Source: Caproicibacterium lactatifermentans
GTDB taxonomy: Bacteria; Bacillota; Clostridia; Oscillospirales; Acutalibacteraceae
Direction of reading: 5' to 3'
Length of the DNA: 64,000 bases
Assembly (NCBI RefSeq): GCF_013315815.1
Contig: NZ_CP046051.1
Span: 744,001 to 808,000, forward strand
In this document: positions 8,538-18,385 of the stretch, piece after piece
Numbering within the stretch: position 1 is the stretch's first letter
Layout: every line of letters begins with the position of its first letter
Translations under genes and position numbers: made by a program
Notes under the pieces: generated by a model
Told to the model about the DNA's origin: nothing
Databases searched by the model: none
The model's input: only the letters and a program-made list of their open reading frames with translations

Positions 8538-8900
8538 TCTGTTTTGCAGGACAGCATACAAATTCCTGCCCAAAAGGGGGAAAACGCCTGCAAATCCAAC
8601 AGGAATTCTCCTTGACAATCTATTTGTATGGGAGTACCATTTCCTCTATGGGGAACGATGAAAATATATTTGATTTTTCATAATCTAGTTAAAAAATAGA
8701 CGGAAATTTTCTTTTTACAGTGCGGATATTGCTTTTTGGTCAAACCACTTCCTTAATAGAGCTTTTTTGTATAGCCAGACGGGATTATGCTGGTTTTGGC
8801 GGCCTGCTCTGCTTGTCCTGCAAAAGGTTTTCTGCGCTGATTGGTGTGAGCAATTTTTACCGGTATTGGCCGGTAACTATCATCTGGGAGGGAAAAATTC
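8538..8900 (+). promoter_or_regulatory. promoter and long leader of the CBS-pyrophosphatase gene
   Basis: TTGACA (8612-8617), 17-bp spacer and TACCAT (8635-8640) form a plausible promoter, giving a leader of about 255 nt. The leader contains a small hairpin (TACCGG/CCGGTA around 8856-8875) and short, unconvincing reading frames. I do not recognise a known riboswitch; a fluoride aptamer was considered and not seen. The ribosome binding site is GGGAGGG at 8887-8893. Confidence 0.5.
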
Positions 8901-10556
8901 ATGCCAAAAACCACACATAAGGTCGTTGTCATCGGTCACAAAAATCCGGATACGGACTCCATCTGTTCAGCAATCGCTTATGCAGAACTGAAAAATAAAA
9001 CCAGCAATCTGGTATATGAAGCGTGCCGAGCAGGCGAGTTGAATCAGGAAACCGCCTTTGTGCTGGACAAATTCGACGTACGGCCGCCACGCATGGTGAC
9101 GGATATCAACCCGAAGGTCCGTGACGTGGATTACCGTGAAGTGCCCGGATTTTCCGGCAATACCAGCCTGCGGCGCGCGTGGCAGGTTATGCGTGACCAG
9201 AAAATTGATACCCTGCCCATTGTTGACTCGGACCGTGAACTGCTGGGACTGATTACGGTTAAGGATATTGCTACGGCCAATATGGATATTTTCGACCGTA
9301 CTGTGTTGGCGAAAAGCCATACAACCTATCACAATATTTTGGAAACGCTGGACGGCACCATGTTGGTGGGGAATGAGAACGCGGTCGTGGACCGCGGCCG
9401 CATTCTGCTGGGTGCAGCCAACCCCGAAACGATGGAAAGCTTGATGGAACCGGGCGATATTGTTTTGCTTTCCAACCGGTACGAAAGTCAGCTGTGCGCG
9501 ATTGAAATGCACGCAAGTTTGATTATTGTGTGTCAGGGGGCTAAGGTCGGCAAGACCATTGTCAAGCTCGCCGATGAAAACGACGTTGCCATTATGAGTG
9601 TGCCGATGGATACATATGCGGCGGCAAAACTGATTAGCCAGTGCGCGCCTATTTCCTATTATATGACAACGAAAGATATTAAAAAGTTTACGCTGGTCAC
9701 GCCGGTAGACGACGTGACACGCGTAATGGCAAAAGTGCGTCACCGCTATTTCCCTATTCTGGACGAAGACGGAAAATACTGCGGCATGCTCAGCCGCCGC
9801 AATATTATCAATCTGCGCAAGCCGCGGGTTATTTTGGTAGACCATAATGAGGCAATGCAGGCAGTAGAAGGCTACGACAAAGCGGAGATTCTGGAAATTA
9901 TTGACCACCACCGCATTGGCAGCATTGAAACCAGCGGACCGGTCTATTTCCGCAATCAGCCGGTCGGTTGCACGGCTACCATTGTTTCGCAGATGTATGA
10001 CGAACAAAATGTAGAGATTACGCCGAAGACAGCGGGTATTCTGCTGGCGGCCATTCTTTCGGATACGCTCGTTTTCCGCAGTCCGACCTGCACACCGCAG
10101 GATAAAAAAGCGGCGGAGCGTTTGGCAAAAACGGCCGGTGTGGACGTGGAGTCCTTCTCAGAAGAGATGTTCGAGGCCGGCGAAAAGCTGGACGGAAAGA
10201 CCACTGAAGAAGTGTTCCTGCAGGACTTCAAGGTATTTATGTGCGGCGATATTCGCTTCGGCGTGGCACAGGGTAACTACATGACAGACAGCAACCTGCG
10301 GGCGGCACAGGCGCTTTTGACACCGTATCTGCCGGAAGCCCTGCAAAAGCAGAGTTTAGAGGATTTGTACGTGCTGCTGACAGATGTGCCGGAAGAGGCC
10401 AGCACCGTTTTGTGTGCCGGACACCATGCGGCTGATATGCTGACAGCCGGCTTCGGTGTGAAGCCGGAAAAGGACGGCACTACCGTGTTGGCTGGCGTTG
10501 TCAGCCGTAAAAAACAGTTTATTCCTAAGATTATGGGGGCCTATCAGGAACTGTGA
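8901..10556 (+). CDS. manganese-dependent inorganic pyrophosphatase with regulatory CBS/DRTGG insert
   Basis: Cytoplasmic family II pyrophosphatase, 551 residues, hydrolysing PPi to phosphate. The catalytic DHH domain is split. Its start VVIGHKNPDTDSICSAIAYA (about 8-27) and the later EILEIIDHHRIG (about 329-339, the DHH motif) bracket an insert of about 250 residues. The insert carries one CBS motif (AWQVMRDQKIDTLPIVDSDRELLG) and a second CBS half (RVMAKVRHRYFPILDEDGKYCG), with a DRTGG-like region between. This architecture defines CBS-PPases that are controlled by adenine nucleotides and, when DRTGG is present, by diadenosine polyphosphates. The C-terminal DHHA2-like domain is complete. The HAD gene follows 36 bases later. 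Confidence 0.93.
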   Translation: MPKTTHKVVVIGHKNPDTDSICSAIAYAELKNKTSNLVYEACRAGELNQETAFVLDKFDVRPPRMVTDINPKVRDVDYREVPGFSGNTSLRRAWQVMRDQKIDTLPIVDSDRELLGLITVKDIATANMDIFDRTVLAKSHTTYHNILETLDGTMLVGNENAVVDRGRILLGAANPETMESLMEPGDIVLLSNRYESQLCAIEMHASLIIVCQGAKVGKTIVKLADENDVAIMSVPMDTYAAAKLISQCAPISYYMTTKDIKKFTLVTPVDDVTRVMAKVRHRYFPILDEDGKYCGMLSRRNIINLRKPRVILVDHNEAMQAVEGYDKAEILEIIDHHRIGSIETSGPVYFRNQPVGCTATIVSQMYDEQNVEITPKTAGILLAAILSDTLVFRSPTCTPQDKKAAERLAKTAGVDVESFSEEMFEAGEKLDGKTTEEVFLQDFKVFMCGDIRFGVAQGNYMTDSNLRAAQALLTPYLPEALQKQSLEDLYVLLTDVPEEASTVLCAGHHAADMLTAGFGVKPEKDGTTVLAGVVSRKKQFIPKIMGAYQEL

Positions 10557-10592
10557 TTTCTGCAAGCTGCCCTGCAGGAAAGGGACGAAAAT

Positions 10593-11402
10593 GTGAACAG
10601 GCTGCTTTGCTTTGATTATGATATGACATTATTGGATCACGCGACCGGCGAGGTGCCGGACAGTACGCTGCGAGCGATTGACCTGCTGCGTCCACAGTGG
10701 AAAATTGTGATTGCGACAGGGCGCGACATGGCACAGCCCGAAAGCACCTACGGCCTTACGACGGTCCATCCGGACGCTGTTGTGGAGATGAACGGTGCCC
10801 GTATCCGTGCAGAAGGAAAGATTCTGTACCGCTATTATTTGCCGCAGGCACTGCTGCAGACGGTCATTCTGTTTGGCCGTCAGCAAAAAATGTGCATCAG
10901 CTGTGTAAAGGACGGCATCTATTATACAACAGATTCGTCACTGCTGGAAAGCTTTGTTCACACCTGTGTCCGGAAAGAAAAAATTCAGGTTCGTCCGGCG
11001 GAGCAGGTGTTTGGTCAGCCTGTCAGTGCACTGACACTGGTCGGCAGTGAACCGGAAGCTCGCCTGCTGGAACAGCGCTTCCCACAGGTGAGGGTGCCGC
11101 TCTTCGGAAAAAAGCGCGGTGCAGATATTATCCCGCGCACACTTTCCAAGGCGGAGGGCGTGCGGCGGCTGCTGGATTATTATGACTCGGACTTTAGCAG
11201 CGTTATGTTTTTTGGTGACAGCGGCAATGATTTGGAACTAATCAAAGCGGCCAGCATCGGTGTAGCCATGGGCAACGCAATAGAACCTGTCAAGCGATCG
11301 GCAGACTATGTGACAAGTGCGGTAGGGGACAACGGCATTTGGAACGCACTTCGGCATTTTCATCTTCTGCCGGCAGCCGAAAAACAGGATGAAAAAGCAT
11401 GA
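10593..11402 (+). CDS. Cof-type HAD-IIB family phosphatase
   Basis: Predicted cytoplasmic sugar-phosphate or nucleotide phosphatase of 269 residues. HAD motif I is LCFDYDMTLLD (residues 5-15), with nucleophile D8 and acid D10. A Cof-type cap domain follows, and the C-terminal motif IV is VMFFGDSGNDLELIKAASIGVAMGNA with metal-binding aspartates. The start is GTG at 10593: the overlapping ATG at 10591 hits a stop at once, and AAAGGGAC lies just upstream. It follows the pyrophosphatase with a 36-base gap and no terminator, so the two are probably co-transcribed. The substrate is unknown. Confidence 0.85.
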   Translation: MNRLLCFDYDMTLLDHATGEVPDSTLRAIDLLRPQWKIVIATGRDMAQPESTYGLTTVHPDAVVEMNGARIRAEGKILYRYYLPQALLQTVILFGRQQKMCISCVKDGIYYTTDSSLLESFVHTCVRKEKIQVRPAEQVFGQPVSALTLVGSEPEARLLEQRFPQVRVPLFGKKRGADIIPRTLSKAEGVRRLLDYYDSDFSSVMFFGDSGNDLELIKAASIGVAMGNAIEPVKRSADYVTSAVGDNGIWNALRHFHLLPAAEKQDEKA

Positions 11403-11530
11403 GTAGCCGGGTGGTTTCATACAATGAGAAGCAGAGCTACCGCTGTGGATGGCATCACTTGTAAAAATAAAGTGAAAGACAGAAAAAATATGCCGATTTT
11501 GGCATCATTTCTGAAATAAAGAAAGTAAAG

Positions 11531-11560
11531 GCGGAAAAAATCGGCCGTTTTCCGCTTTTT
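11531..11560 (+). terminator. terminator after the HAD phosphatase
   Basis: GCGGAAAA (11531-11538) pairs with TTTTCCGC (11548-11555), then five T. The rest of the gap from 11403 holds nothing recognisable. Confidence 0.8.
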
Positions 11561-11574
11561 CCCCATTTCTGCCG

Positions 11575-11603
11575 TTGACTTTTCCACAAGGCGGGCATAT
11601 AAT
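11575..11603 (+). promoter_or_regulatory. glutamine synthetase promoter
   Basis: TTGACT (11575-11580), 17-bp spacer, perfect TATAAT (11598-11603). Transcription should begin near 11610. Confidence 0.8.
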
Positions 11604-11622
11604 AACGGTAATGACAGTAAAG

Positions 11623-11655
11623 GCGCTGTGGGGCGTGTTCCCTATAGCGCTTTTT
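11623..11655 (+). promoter_or_regulatory. terminator-like hairpin in the glutamine synthetase leader (possible attenuator)
   Basis: An 11-bp stem (11623-11633 with 11640-11650, two G-U pairs), a 6-nt loop, then TTTTT. It begins only about 13 nt after the predicted start of transcription and lies 49 nt before the GS start codon, so it could terminate most transcripts unless overcome. The loop CGUGUU has G at position 4 but not A at position 1, so it does not match the ANTAR hexaloop rule. Confidence 0.6.
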
Positions 11656-11703
11656 CTCTGTTTACAGGTTTTAAGAAAGATAAAACTGCATGGAGGGATT
11701 TGC

Positions 11704-13794
11704 ATGAGTACGGTTCCAGAATTGTTCGGCAGCCTGGTCTTTAATGAAACGGTCATGAAAGAGCGCCTGCCGAAAGACACGTTTCGGGCGCTGATGAAGA
11801 CCCGCAAGGAGGGCCAGCCCCTTGTTCCGGACGTGGCCAACGTAGTGGCAAACGCCATGAAGGACTGGGCAGTTGAAAACGGCTGCACCCACTTTACGCA
11901 CTGGTTCCAGCCAATGACAGGCATCACTGCTGAAAAGCACGACAGTTTCATCTATCCGGTGGACGGCGAAAAGGTCATTATGGAGTTTTCTGGCAAAGAG
12001 CTTATCAAGGGCGAGCCGGATGCCAGCTCTTTTCCTTCCGGCGGTCTGCGCGCTACCTTTGAGGCACGCGGCTATACCGCATGGGACCCCACCAGCGATG
12101 CTTTTATTAAGGACAATACCCTGTGCATTCCCACTGCATTCTGTTCTTATACCGGCGAAGCATTGGACAAAAAAACACCACTGCTGCGTTCCATGAACGC
12201 TATCAACAAGCAGGCACTGCGCATCCTGCGCCTGTTCGGTGATACCACAACACAGCGTGTAAACACCAATGTAGGTCCGGAGCAGGAATATTTCCTGATT
12301 GACCGTGATATGTACTGCAAGCGCCGTGATTTGGTTTACACTGGCCGTACTTTGTTCGGCGCAAAGCCGCCGAAGGGGCAGGAGATGGAGGACCACTACT
12401 TTGGTGTTCTCAAGCCGCGTGTCAAGGCCTTTATGGATGACCTGGACAACGAATTGTGGAAGCTGGGTATTCTTGCGAAGACAGAGCATAACGAAGTAGC
12501 TCCTTCTCAGCACGAATTGGCACCTATTTACACCGATACCAATGTTGCTGCCGACCACAACCAGCTGACAATGGAAATCATGAAGAAAGTGGCCGCCCGC
12601 CACAACCTGGCCTGCCTGCTGCATGAAAAGCCCTTTGAGGGTGTCAACGGTTCCGGCAAACACAACAACTGGTCCCTTTCCACTGACGGCGGCAGCAACC
12701 TGCTGGACCCGGGCGATTCGCCGCGTGAAAATGCACAGTTCCTTTTGTTCCTTGTCTCTGTCATTCAGGCGGTAGATGAGCATCAGGACCTGCTCCGCCT
12801 GTCCGTTGCCAGCGCAGGCAATGACCACCGTTTGGGCGCCAACGAAGCGCCGCCGGCAATTATCTCCATTTTCTTGGGCGATGAGCTAACCACCGTTCTG
12901 GATTCTATCGATCAGAACAAGCCCTATGCACAGAAGGATAAAGAAGTACTGGAAATCGGTGTGGACGAACTGCCGCCGCTGCCGAAGGACACAACGGACC
13001 GCAACCGTACATCTCCGTTTGCCTTTACCGGCAATAAATTTGAATTCCGTATGCTCGGTTCTACCGTTTCCATTGCCTGCCCGAACATGATGCTGAACAC
13101 CATTGTGGCCGACGTGCTGGAACAGTATGCTGACCGTCTGGAAAAGGCCAAGGACTTTAACAAAGAACTGAATCACATTATCCGTGAAGCATACCATGAC
13201 CATAAGCATATTGTCTTTAACGGCGATGGCTATACCGATGAATGGATTGCCGAGGCGAAAAAGCGCGGCCTGCTGAACCTGTCCTCTACTGCGGAAGCAC
13301 TGCCGTACTACACGCGTCCTGAAAATGTTGCTTTGTTTGAACACCACAGCGTGCTGACAAAGAATGAAGTGTATTCCCGCTGCGAGATTCAGATGGAGAA
13401 CTACACAAAGCAGATACATATCGAGGCGGAAACCATGGTCGATATGATTTATAAGGACATTTTGCCGGCGGCTAACCGCTATGTCAGTGCACTGAGCAAT
13501 ACCGTCAACGCAAAGGCCACTGCCTGCAGCGATGCTTCTTCCACATTTGAGAAGGACACCATCCAGACACTTTCCAAACTGAGCGATTCCCTTTATGCGG
13601 AAACGCGTGCACTGGAAAAGAATGTGGCTGGCGAAGGCAAAGGGAATATTCAGGAGCAAGCCTCCTATTCCCGCGATACGCTGTTCATGCAGATGGAGAA
13701 AACACGCAGAATTGCAGACCAGATTGAGCCTTTGGTAGCGAAAGAGTACTGGCCGTATCCCACCTATGGCGAGATGCTGTTCAGTGTGGTATAA
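11704..13794 (+). CDS. glnN: glutamine synthetase type III
   Basis: Makes glutamine from glutamate, ammonia and ATP; cytoplasmic dodecamer. It has 696 residues, the large GSIII size, against about 450 for type I. The GSIII N-terminal domain ([18 protein letters not shown]...) is followed by the catalytic core with [18 protein letters not shown], the [18 protein letters not shown] metal-site region, [18 protein letters not shown] (ATP/glutamate loop) and [11 protein letters not shown]. The C-terminal helical domain ends [12 protein letters not shown]. The true start is 11704, with GGAGGGA at 11692-11698; upstream in-frame codons overlap the promoter. The leader hairpin suggests control by premature termination. 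Confidence 0.95.
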   Translation: MSTVPELFGSLVFNETVMKERLPKDTFRALMKTRKEGQPLVPDVANVVANAMKDWAVENGCTHFTHWFQPMTGITAEKHDSFIYPVDGEKVIMEFSGKELIKGEPDASSFPSGGLRATFEARGYTAWDPTSDAFIKDNTLCIPTAFCSYTGEALDKKTPLLRSMNAINKQALRILRLFGDTTTQRVNTNVGPEQEYFLIDRDMYCKRRDLVYTGRTLFGAKPPKGQEMEDHYFGVLKPRVKAFMDDLDNELWKLGILAKTEHNEVAPSQHELAPIYTDTNVAADHNQLTMEIMKKVAARHNLACLLHEKPFEGVNGSGKHNNWSLSTDGGSNLLDPGDSPRENAQFLLFLVSVIQAVDEHQDLLRLSVASAGNDHRLGANEAPPAIISIFLGDELTTVLDSIDQNKPYAQKDKEVLEIGVDELPPLPKDTTDRNRTSPFAFTGNKFEFRMLGSTVSIACPNMMLNTIVADVLEQYADRLEKAKDFNKELNHIIREAYHDHKHIVFNGDGYTDEWIAEAKKRGLLNLSSTAEALPYYTRPENVALFEHHSVLTKNEVYSRCEIQMENYTKQIHIEAETMVDMIYKDILPAANRYVSALSNTVNAKATACSDASSTFEKDTIQTLSKLSDSLYAETRALEKNVAGEGKGNIQEQASYSRDTLFMQMEKTRRIADQIEPLVAKEYWPYPTYGEMLFSVV

Positions 13795-13815
13795 GTATCG
13801 GCTTTGTTTCAAAGA

Positions 13816-13855
13816 AAAGGCGGATTCCACAAATGGTGGGAACCTGCCTTTTTTG
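13816..13855 (+). terminator. terminator after glnN
   Basis: Arms AAAGGCGGATTCCAC (13816-13830) and the GTGGGAACCTGCCTTTT side (from 13837), followed by T. Further on, CCCCGC/GCGGGG (about 13948-13964) forms a small hairpin in the ftsH leader. Confidence 0.75.
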
Positions 13856-14006
13856 TTTAATTACAGAAGCTCCTTTCAAACAAATCTATGGCAATCCGCA
13901 AAAGAATGTGCTATTATGATAAATGCACAGGAAAGGTGCCGTTTTCCCCGCTTTGTGCGGGGAGCAGAAATGCTGTTAAGCCCTGCTTCCCAGAAAGGAA
14001 AATGCA

Positions 14007-16025
14007 ATGAAAGAGCAAAAAACACCTAAGAAGCAAATAATTATTTTCTACGTTGTTGCCATTCTGGTGATTGTTTTGCTGAATATGGTGATATTCCCCA
14101 CCATTACACAGCCGAAAACGATTTCAGTGGATTATGCGACGTTTCTGAAAATGGTTGACAGCAACCAGGTGGCAAAAGTGAATATTGACCGTTCTAACCA
14201 AAGAATCACTTTTACCGCCAAGGGAAAAGTCCCCACAATTACAGCTTCATCATCGTCGGCAGTATCTTCTCGTACGATATTGGCAGGCGGCAGTACACAG
14301 ACCGTGCAGGAACAGCCAGCGGACCCCGGCCGTGAGAATACCTATGTAACCGGCCTGATGCCGGACGAAAAATTGACAGAGCGTTTGCTGGCGAAGGGTA
14401 CCATTCAGTTTACAGCGGATATTCCTCAGCAAGCATCACCGCTGCTTGCCGTCTTTATTGAAGTCGTTCTGCCGTTTGGGCTGATTGTCCTTGCTGGCTG
14501 GCTGTTCCTGCATATGATGCAGAAACGGGTCGGCGGCGCTGGCTCCATGTCATTTGGCAAGAGCAACGCAAAAATTTATGTGGAAGCACAGACGGGGAAA
14601 ACCTTTGATGATGTAGCCGGTGAGGATGAGGCGAAGGAAGCACTGGTCGAAATTGTAGACTTCCTGCACAATCCGAAAAAATATGCGGATATTGGCGCAA
14701 CCCTGCCAAAGGGCGCTTTGCTGGTGGGCCCTCCCGGTACCGGTAAAACTTTGCTGGCACAGGCTGTCGCCGGTGAAGCGCATGTGCCATTCTTCTCTAT
14801 TTCCGGTTCGGAATTTGTAGAGATGTTTGTTGGTATGGGCGCAGCAAAGGTGCGTGACCTGTTTAAACAGGCACAGGAAAAAGCACCTTGTATTGTCTTT
14901 ATTGATGAAATCGATACCATTGGCAAGGCGCGTGACAACAGCATTTCCACCAACGATGAACGGGAACAGACACTGAACCAGCTGCTTACAGAAATGGACG
15001 GATTCGACGGACGCAAGGGTGTTGTTATTCTGGCGGCAACGAACCGGCCGGACAGCCTGGATAAGGCACTGCTGCGTCCAGGGCGGTTTGACCGCCGCAT
15101 TCCGGTGGAGCTGCCAGACTTGAAGGGCCGTGAGGCCATTCTGAAAGTACACGCACGCGAAATTAAAATAGGGCCGGACGTAAATTATAATGCGATTGCC
15201 CGCGCAACCGCCGGCGCTTCCGGCGCTGAACTGGCCAATATTATTAACGAAGCGGCCCTGCGCGCCGTAAAATGTGGGCGCAAAGCGGTCATTCAGGAGG
15301 ACCTGGAGGAAAGCGTTGAAACGGTCATTGCCGGTTATCAGCGCAAAGGCGCAGTCATTCCAATAAATGAAAAGAAAATCATTGCCTACCATGAAACGGG
15401 CCATGCGCTGGTTGCTGCCATGCAGAAAGGCAGCGCGCCGGTCACAAAAATTACAATTATCCCGCGTACCAGCGGTGCCCTCGGTTATACCATGCAGGTG
15501 GACGAAGGCGAAAAGTGCCTGATGAGCAAAAAGGAATGTCTGGAGAAAATTGCTACTCTGTGCGGCGGCCGTGCGTCCGAGGAACTGATTTTCGGCGACT
15601 GCACCAGCGGTGCCAGCAACGATATTGAACAAGCAACAAAAATTGCGCGCGCCATGGTTACACGTTTCGGCATGAGTGATGACTTCGGGATGGTAGCCAT
15701 GGAAACCGTTCAGAATCAGTATTTGGGTGGAGACGCTTCGCTTTCCTGTTCTCCAGAAACGGCAACAAAAATTGATGCGGAAGTACAAAATATCATTAAA
15801 AAGCAGCATGCAAAAGCTTTGCAGATTTTAAAGGACAATACACCGAAACTGCATGAGATTTCTAAGTATCTGCTGGAAAAAGAAACGATTACCGGTGATG
15901 AATTCATGCGTATTCTGCGCGGAGAGGAAAAACCGGAATTGGACAATGAGGATGGGGGAACCCCTATGCTTTCAGGTGTGTCCTCGGAGGAGGTTAACAA
16001 AGAAGATGGAGAGCCGAATTCCTAA
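14007..16025 (+). CDS. ftsH: ATP-dependent zinc metalloprotease FtsH
   Basis: Membrane-anchored AAA+ protease that degrades misfolded membrane and regulatory proteins; 672 residues. Order: first TM helix about 10-28, a small extracytoplasmic domain with a Ser/Thr-rich loop near 75-110, second TM about 148-170, then the AAA module with Walker A GPPGTGKT (about 240-247), Walker [10 protein letters not shown] and the SRH region. The M41 protease domain has the zinc site HETGH at about 462-466. The acidic C-terminal tail is typical. AAAGGA precedes the ATG. The next gene starts inside the last codons, so the two are coupled. Confidence 0.95.
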   Translation: MKEQKTPKKQIIIFYVVAILVIVLLNMVIFPTITQPKTISVDYATFLKMVDSNQVAKVNIDRSNQRITFTAKGKVPTITASSSSAVSSRTILAGGSTQTVQEQPADPGRENTYVTGLMPDEKLTERLLAKGTIQFTADIPQQASPLLAVFIEVVLPFGLIVLAGWLFLHMMQKRVGGAGSMSFGKSNAKIYVEAQTGKTFDDVAGEDEAKEALVEIVDFLHNPKKYADIGATLPKGALLVGPPGTGKTLLAQAVAGEAHVPFFSISGSEFVEMFVGMGAAKVRDLFKQAQEKAPCIVFIDEIDTIGKARDNSISTNDEREQTLNQLLTEMDGFDGRKGVVILAATNRPDSLDKALLRPGRFDRRIPVELPDLKGREAILKVHAREIKIGPDVNYNAIARATAGASGAELANIINEAALRAVKCGRKAVIQEDLEESVETVIAGYQRKGAVIPINEKKIIAYHETGHALVAAMQKGSAPVTKITIIPRTSGALGYTMQVDEGEKCLMSKKECLEKIATLCGGRASEELIFGDCTSGASNDIEQATKIARAMVTRFGMSDDFGMVAMETVQNQYLGGDASLSCSPETATKIDAEVQNIIKKQHAKALQILKDNTPKLHEISKYLLEKETITGDEFMRILRGEEKPELDNEDGGTPMLSGVSSEEVNKEDGEPNS

Positions 16026-16413
16026 GGCACTGGAACGTCACCGTACGGGATATAATTGCTGTCAGGCTGTTGCCTGTACTTACTGTGACCTGGTGGGTGT
16101 TTCAGAGGACCAGATGTTCCGTCTGGCTGAAGCATTTGGCGCCGGTATGGGCGGTATGAAAGAGACCTGCGGTGCAGTCAGCGGTGCTATGCTGCTTGCC
16201 GGCATGAAAAGCAGCGGCGGTATGCGTCAGCGCACAAAGGGCGGCACCTATGCACTTTCCCGGGAAATAGTGAATGCTTTTCTGAAGAAAAACACCACTG
16301 CCATTTGCAAAGACTTGAAAGGCACAGAGTCAGGTATTCCGCTGCGCAGTTGTGACGGCTGTATTGAGGACGCCTGCACATTGGTGGAATCCGTTTTGTT
16401 TGCGAAAGGTTAA
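16006..16413 (+). CDS. C_GCAxxG_C_C family protein
   Basis: Small cysteine-rich protein of 135 residues in the family of that name (redox or metal-binding role suspected, function unproven). The Cys pattern is visible: NCCQAVACTYC near residues 17-27, then MKETCGAVSGAMLLAGM containing the defining CGAxxG, and a late RSCDGCIEDACTLVE with three more Cys. The start at 16006 overlaps the end of ftsH by 20 bases; a GGAGGAGG (15986-15993) lies inside the ftsH reading frame. The shared transcript with ftsH is a positional clue only. Confidence 0.8.
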   Translation: MESRIPKALERHRTGYNCCQAVACTYCDLVGVSEDQMFRLAEAFGAGMGGMKETCGAVSGAMLLAGMKSSGGMRQRTKGGTYALSREIVNAFLKKNTTAICKDLKGTESGIPLRSCDGCIEDACTLVESVLFAKG

Positions 16414-16439
16414 GCGCATATCAAAATAAAATGATAATA

Positions 16440-16499
16440 AAAAGGCTGACAGATACAGCAGAGTAGAATAAAACTCTGTCTATGCTGTCGGCCTTTTTT
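16440..16499. terminator. bidirectional terminator between convergent genes
   Basis: AAAGGC-GACAG and CAGCAGAGT arms pair with ACTCTG, CTGTC and GGCCTTTTTT arms. It serves the ftsH transcript on + and the DUF4250 gene on the minus strand. Confidence 0.8.
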
Positions 16500-16511
16500 A
16501 GCGGTGTGAAT

Positions 16512-16688
16512 TTAGACAAATTGGTTGTGGTCTGCGTCATATACATAATCAATTGCGGAGAGCTTTTGCTCCAATTCTTTTCGGTCAATGGACAGACTGC
16601 TGCACAGTTCGTCCAGACTGGAATATGTATCGCGCAGCCGCGTGTTGATAACACTGAGCAGCATGGCGGCATCTTTTGGCAGGCACAT
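16512..16688 (-). CDS. DUF4250 domain-containing protein
   Basis: A 58-residue protein that is easy to overlook because of its size. It begins MCLPKDAAMLLSVINTRLRD and ends AIDYVYDADHNQFV, which closely follows the DUF4250 pattern (P-x-D-xx-MLLS-x-x-N-x-x-LRD ... IDY-x-Y). AAGGAGAT lies about ten bases upstream of the ATG on the minus strand. The family is common in Clostridia; its function is unknown. It stands alone, convergent with the ftsH unit and sharing its terminator. Confidence 0.85.
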   Translation of the reverse strand: MCLPKDAAMLLSVINTRLRDTYSSLDELCSSLSIDRKELEQKLSAIDYVYDADHNQFV

Positions 16689-16771
16689 AGGGCGGCATCT
16701 CCTTTCCTTATGAAACCAAGTATAGCGTGTTTGTGGGAGGGAAGCAAGTGGCCAGCCGACATTCGCTTCCC

Positions 16772-16800
16772 TTGCAAAAAGGATGAAAATGTCATATAAT
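16772..16800 (+). promoter_or_regulatory. promoter of the yjbQ-like gene
   Basis: TTGCAA (16772-16777), 17-bp spacer, TATAAT (16795-16800). It rules out a start at 16783 for the next gene. Confidence 0.7.
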
Positions 16801-16845
16801 AAAGAATATTGCCTAAGGAAAAATAATTTGATAGGGGGCCGTGCT

Positions 16846-17244
16846 TTGCTGTATTCTTATGAATTAGATACGGATAAAGAAGGATTCTACGATATAACAG
16901 CGGATGTACAGGACGCCATACAGAAAAGTGGTGTTCGTTCCGGCAGCTGTCTGGTTTACTGCGTACATACAACAGCCGGCATTACTATCAATGAAAACGC
17001 AGATCCGGATGTAGTGAAGGACCTTCTGTTTGCGTTGGACAAAACTTTTCCAGACCGTCCAGAGTTTTGCCACAAGGAGGGAAATTCAGCAGCACACCTG
17101 AAATCTACGATTGTTGGCTGCAGCGTTTCTATACCGGTGCAGGACAGCCGTTTGGTGCTAGGCACATGGCAGGGCGTCTATTTCTGTGAGTTTGACGGCC
17201 CACGTCACCGACATTTTGCAGTGGAGATTCATGTGGATCACTGA
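16846..17244 (+). CDS. YjbQ family protein (secondary thiamine-phosphate synthase enzyme family)
   Basis: Compact protein of 132 residues in the UPF0047/YjbQ family; some members show weak thiamine-phosphate synthase activity, but the real role is unsettled. Family landmarks: FYDITADVQDAIQKSGV, then CVHTTAGITINENADPDV, a conserved HLKSTIVGCSVSIPV segment, and the C-terminal LGTWQGVYFCEFDGPRHR. The TTG start at 16846 is chosen because ATAGGGGG (16831-16838) precedes it, because family members start at this point, and because the promoter lies just upstream. Confidence 0.82.
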   Translation: MLYSYELDTDKEGFYDITADVQDAIQKSGVRSGSCLVYCVHTTAGITINENADPDVVKDLLFALDKTFPDRPEFCHKEGNSAAHLKSTIVGCSVSIPVQDSRLVLGTWQGVYFCEFDGPRHRHFAVEIHVDH

Positions 17245-17413
17245 AAAGAACGAACAATCCACAGAGGTAGAAACGCGGTTTAGCTAGTGAAAATCGGAGC
17301 AGAAAAAAGATGCGAAAAGTAAAATGCTCTACATACAAGAGCCGGTTTTCTTTGCTGTTTCCCGGGAAATGATAGATGAGAGTGAAAATAATTACCGAAT
17401 AAAGGAATGTAAT

Positions 17414-18016
17414 ATGCCGGAAAATTTGACCGTTTACAACTCATTCTTTACGCCGCTTGGTTCCAAGGACCGCGCGTTTGTCCATAAAAATGGTTTGTGG
17501 CATGCGGTGGCCCACTGCTGGGTGGTTTCACAGCTAACGGCCGCTTCCGGAGAAAAGGAAACATGGGTATGGCTGCAACAGCGTGCACATAATAAGGACA
17601 ACGCACCGGACTATTACGATATTTCTGTGGGCGGCCATATCCGTGCAGGGGAAAGTCCCCTGCAGGCGGTGCTTCGGGAAACGGAAGAGGAGCTTGGACT
17701 TTTGTTGCATTTAGAAGATGTAGAGCTGCTGGGCGTCACTAAAGAAAACTGCGTCAGCTCGGCGTCACCGTTTCCGGACCGGGAGTTTGGCTACGTGTTT
17801 CTGCATCGAGATGCACACCCGCTGTTTCGTCCCGGGGAAGAGGTACAGGACATTGTGCGGGTACGGGCAGAGGACCTGTGCCGCAAAGACCTGCAGGATA
17901 TCAAAACAGTTCCAGCTGTTTCGCTCAGCCGCGGCAGCCTGTCCCTGCGTGCTGACCAATTCTGTATTCATCCTAATGAATTTGTCCATCTAGTATTTCC
18001 TAAATTGGAGGTATAA
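17414..18016 (+). CDS. NUDIX hydrolase (isopentenyl-diphosphate isomerase-like group)
   Basis: 200-residue NUDIX protein. The Nudix box is complete: G-HIRAG-E then seven residues and R-E-T-E-E-E-L-G-L (about residues 77-99). The surrounding VWLQQRAHNKDNAPDYYDISVGG resembles the isopentenyl-diphosphate isomerase/YfcD branch, which has a kinked substrate pocket. A cytoplasmic diphosphate hydrolase is the safest reading. The start at 17414 has AAAGGA seven bases upstream. The next small gene begins two bases after the stop, so they share a transcript. Confidence 0.85.
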   Translation: MPENLTVYNSFFTPLGSKDRAFVHKNGLWHAVAHCWVVSQLTAASGEKETWVWLQQRAHNKDNAPDYYDISVGGHIRAGESPLQAVLRETEEELGLLLHLEDVELLGVTKENCVSSASPFPDREFGYVFLHRDAHPLFRPGEEVQDIVRVRAEDLCRKDLQDIKTVPAVSLSRGSLSLRADQFCIHPNEFVHLVFPKLEV

Positions 18017-18018
18017 AA

Positions 18019-18276
18019 ATGAGACGGCTTTATTTTTGTGGGGAACATAAGTTCCGCGTGGCGGAGCTGTTTTTTGGCAGCCGTCCACGGTTTCGCGCGG
18101 AGGACTACACGCCCTATCAGAAGCTGGAAATCGTCTGGCATGACGACGGCCGCTATTCAGTATGGGGCGATTTGGAGGACGACGCCGACCTGCTGAGGGA
18201 TACCTGCCCGGACCCGCATCATTTGGTAAAGCGTACACTGCCGCTGGCAGATGAAGTTCTTACAGAAGAAGAATAA
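18019..18276 (+). CDS. hypothetical protein, 85 residues
   Basis: I do not recognise this protein. It reads MRRLYFCGEHKFRVAELF..., is soluble, and has an acidic C-terminus (DEVLTEEE). A central HDDGRYSVWGDLEDD segment looks like part of a small beta domain. GGAGG overlaps the end of the NUDIX gene, with the ATG eight bases later, so it is translated from the same message. Codon use matches the neighbours, which supports a real gene. Confidence 0.65.
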   Translation: MRRLYFCGEHKFRVAELFFGSRPRFRAEDYTPYQKLEIVWHDDGRYSVWGDLEDDADLLRDTCPDPHHLVKRTLPLADEVLTEEE

Positions 18277-18298
18277 AGCGTGAATGGACGAATTTCGC

Positions 18299-18327
18299 TT
18301 GCCTTTTTTCGGAGGGCAGAGTATAAT
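18299..18327 (+). promoter_or_regulatory. promoter of the 103-residue gene
   Basis: TTGCCT (18299-18304), 17-bp spacer, TATAAT (18322-18327). Confidence 0.65.
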
Positions 18328-18385
18328 CGTCTGTACATAATACTGTGTACTTTAGTAATCATTCCACTGCAAAGGAGGGAGCAGT

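Noticed and set aside
8641..8900. Fluoride riboswitch upstream of the pyrophosphatase
   Set aside because: The conserved fluoride aptamer pattern was looked for and not found; the gene family association alone is not enough.
8720..8991. Short + strand reading frames in the leader of the pyrophosphatase gene
   Set aside because: No ribosome site, odd composition, and they run into the real gene in another frame.
11623..11650. ANTAR-target RNA in the glnN leader
   Set aside because: Only one hairpin is clear and its hexaloop lacks the required A at position 1.
11575..11703. N-terminal extension of glutamine synthetase starting at 11575
   Set aside because: It would translate through the -35/-10 boxes and the leader hairpin; a strong ribosome site supports 11704.
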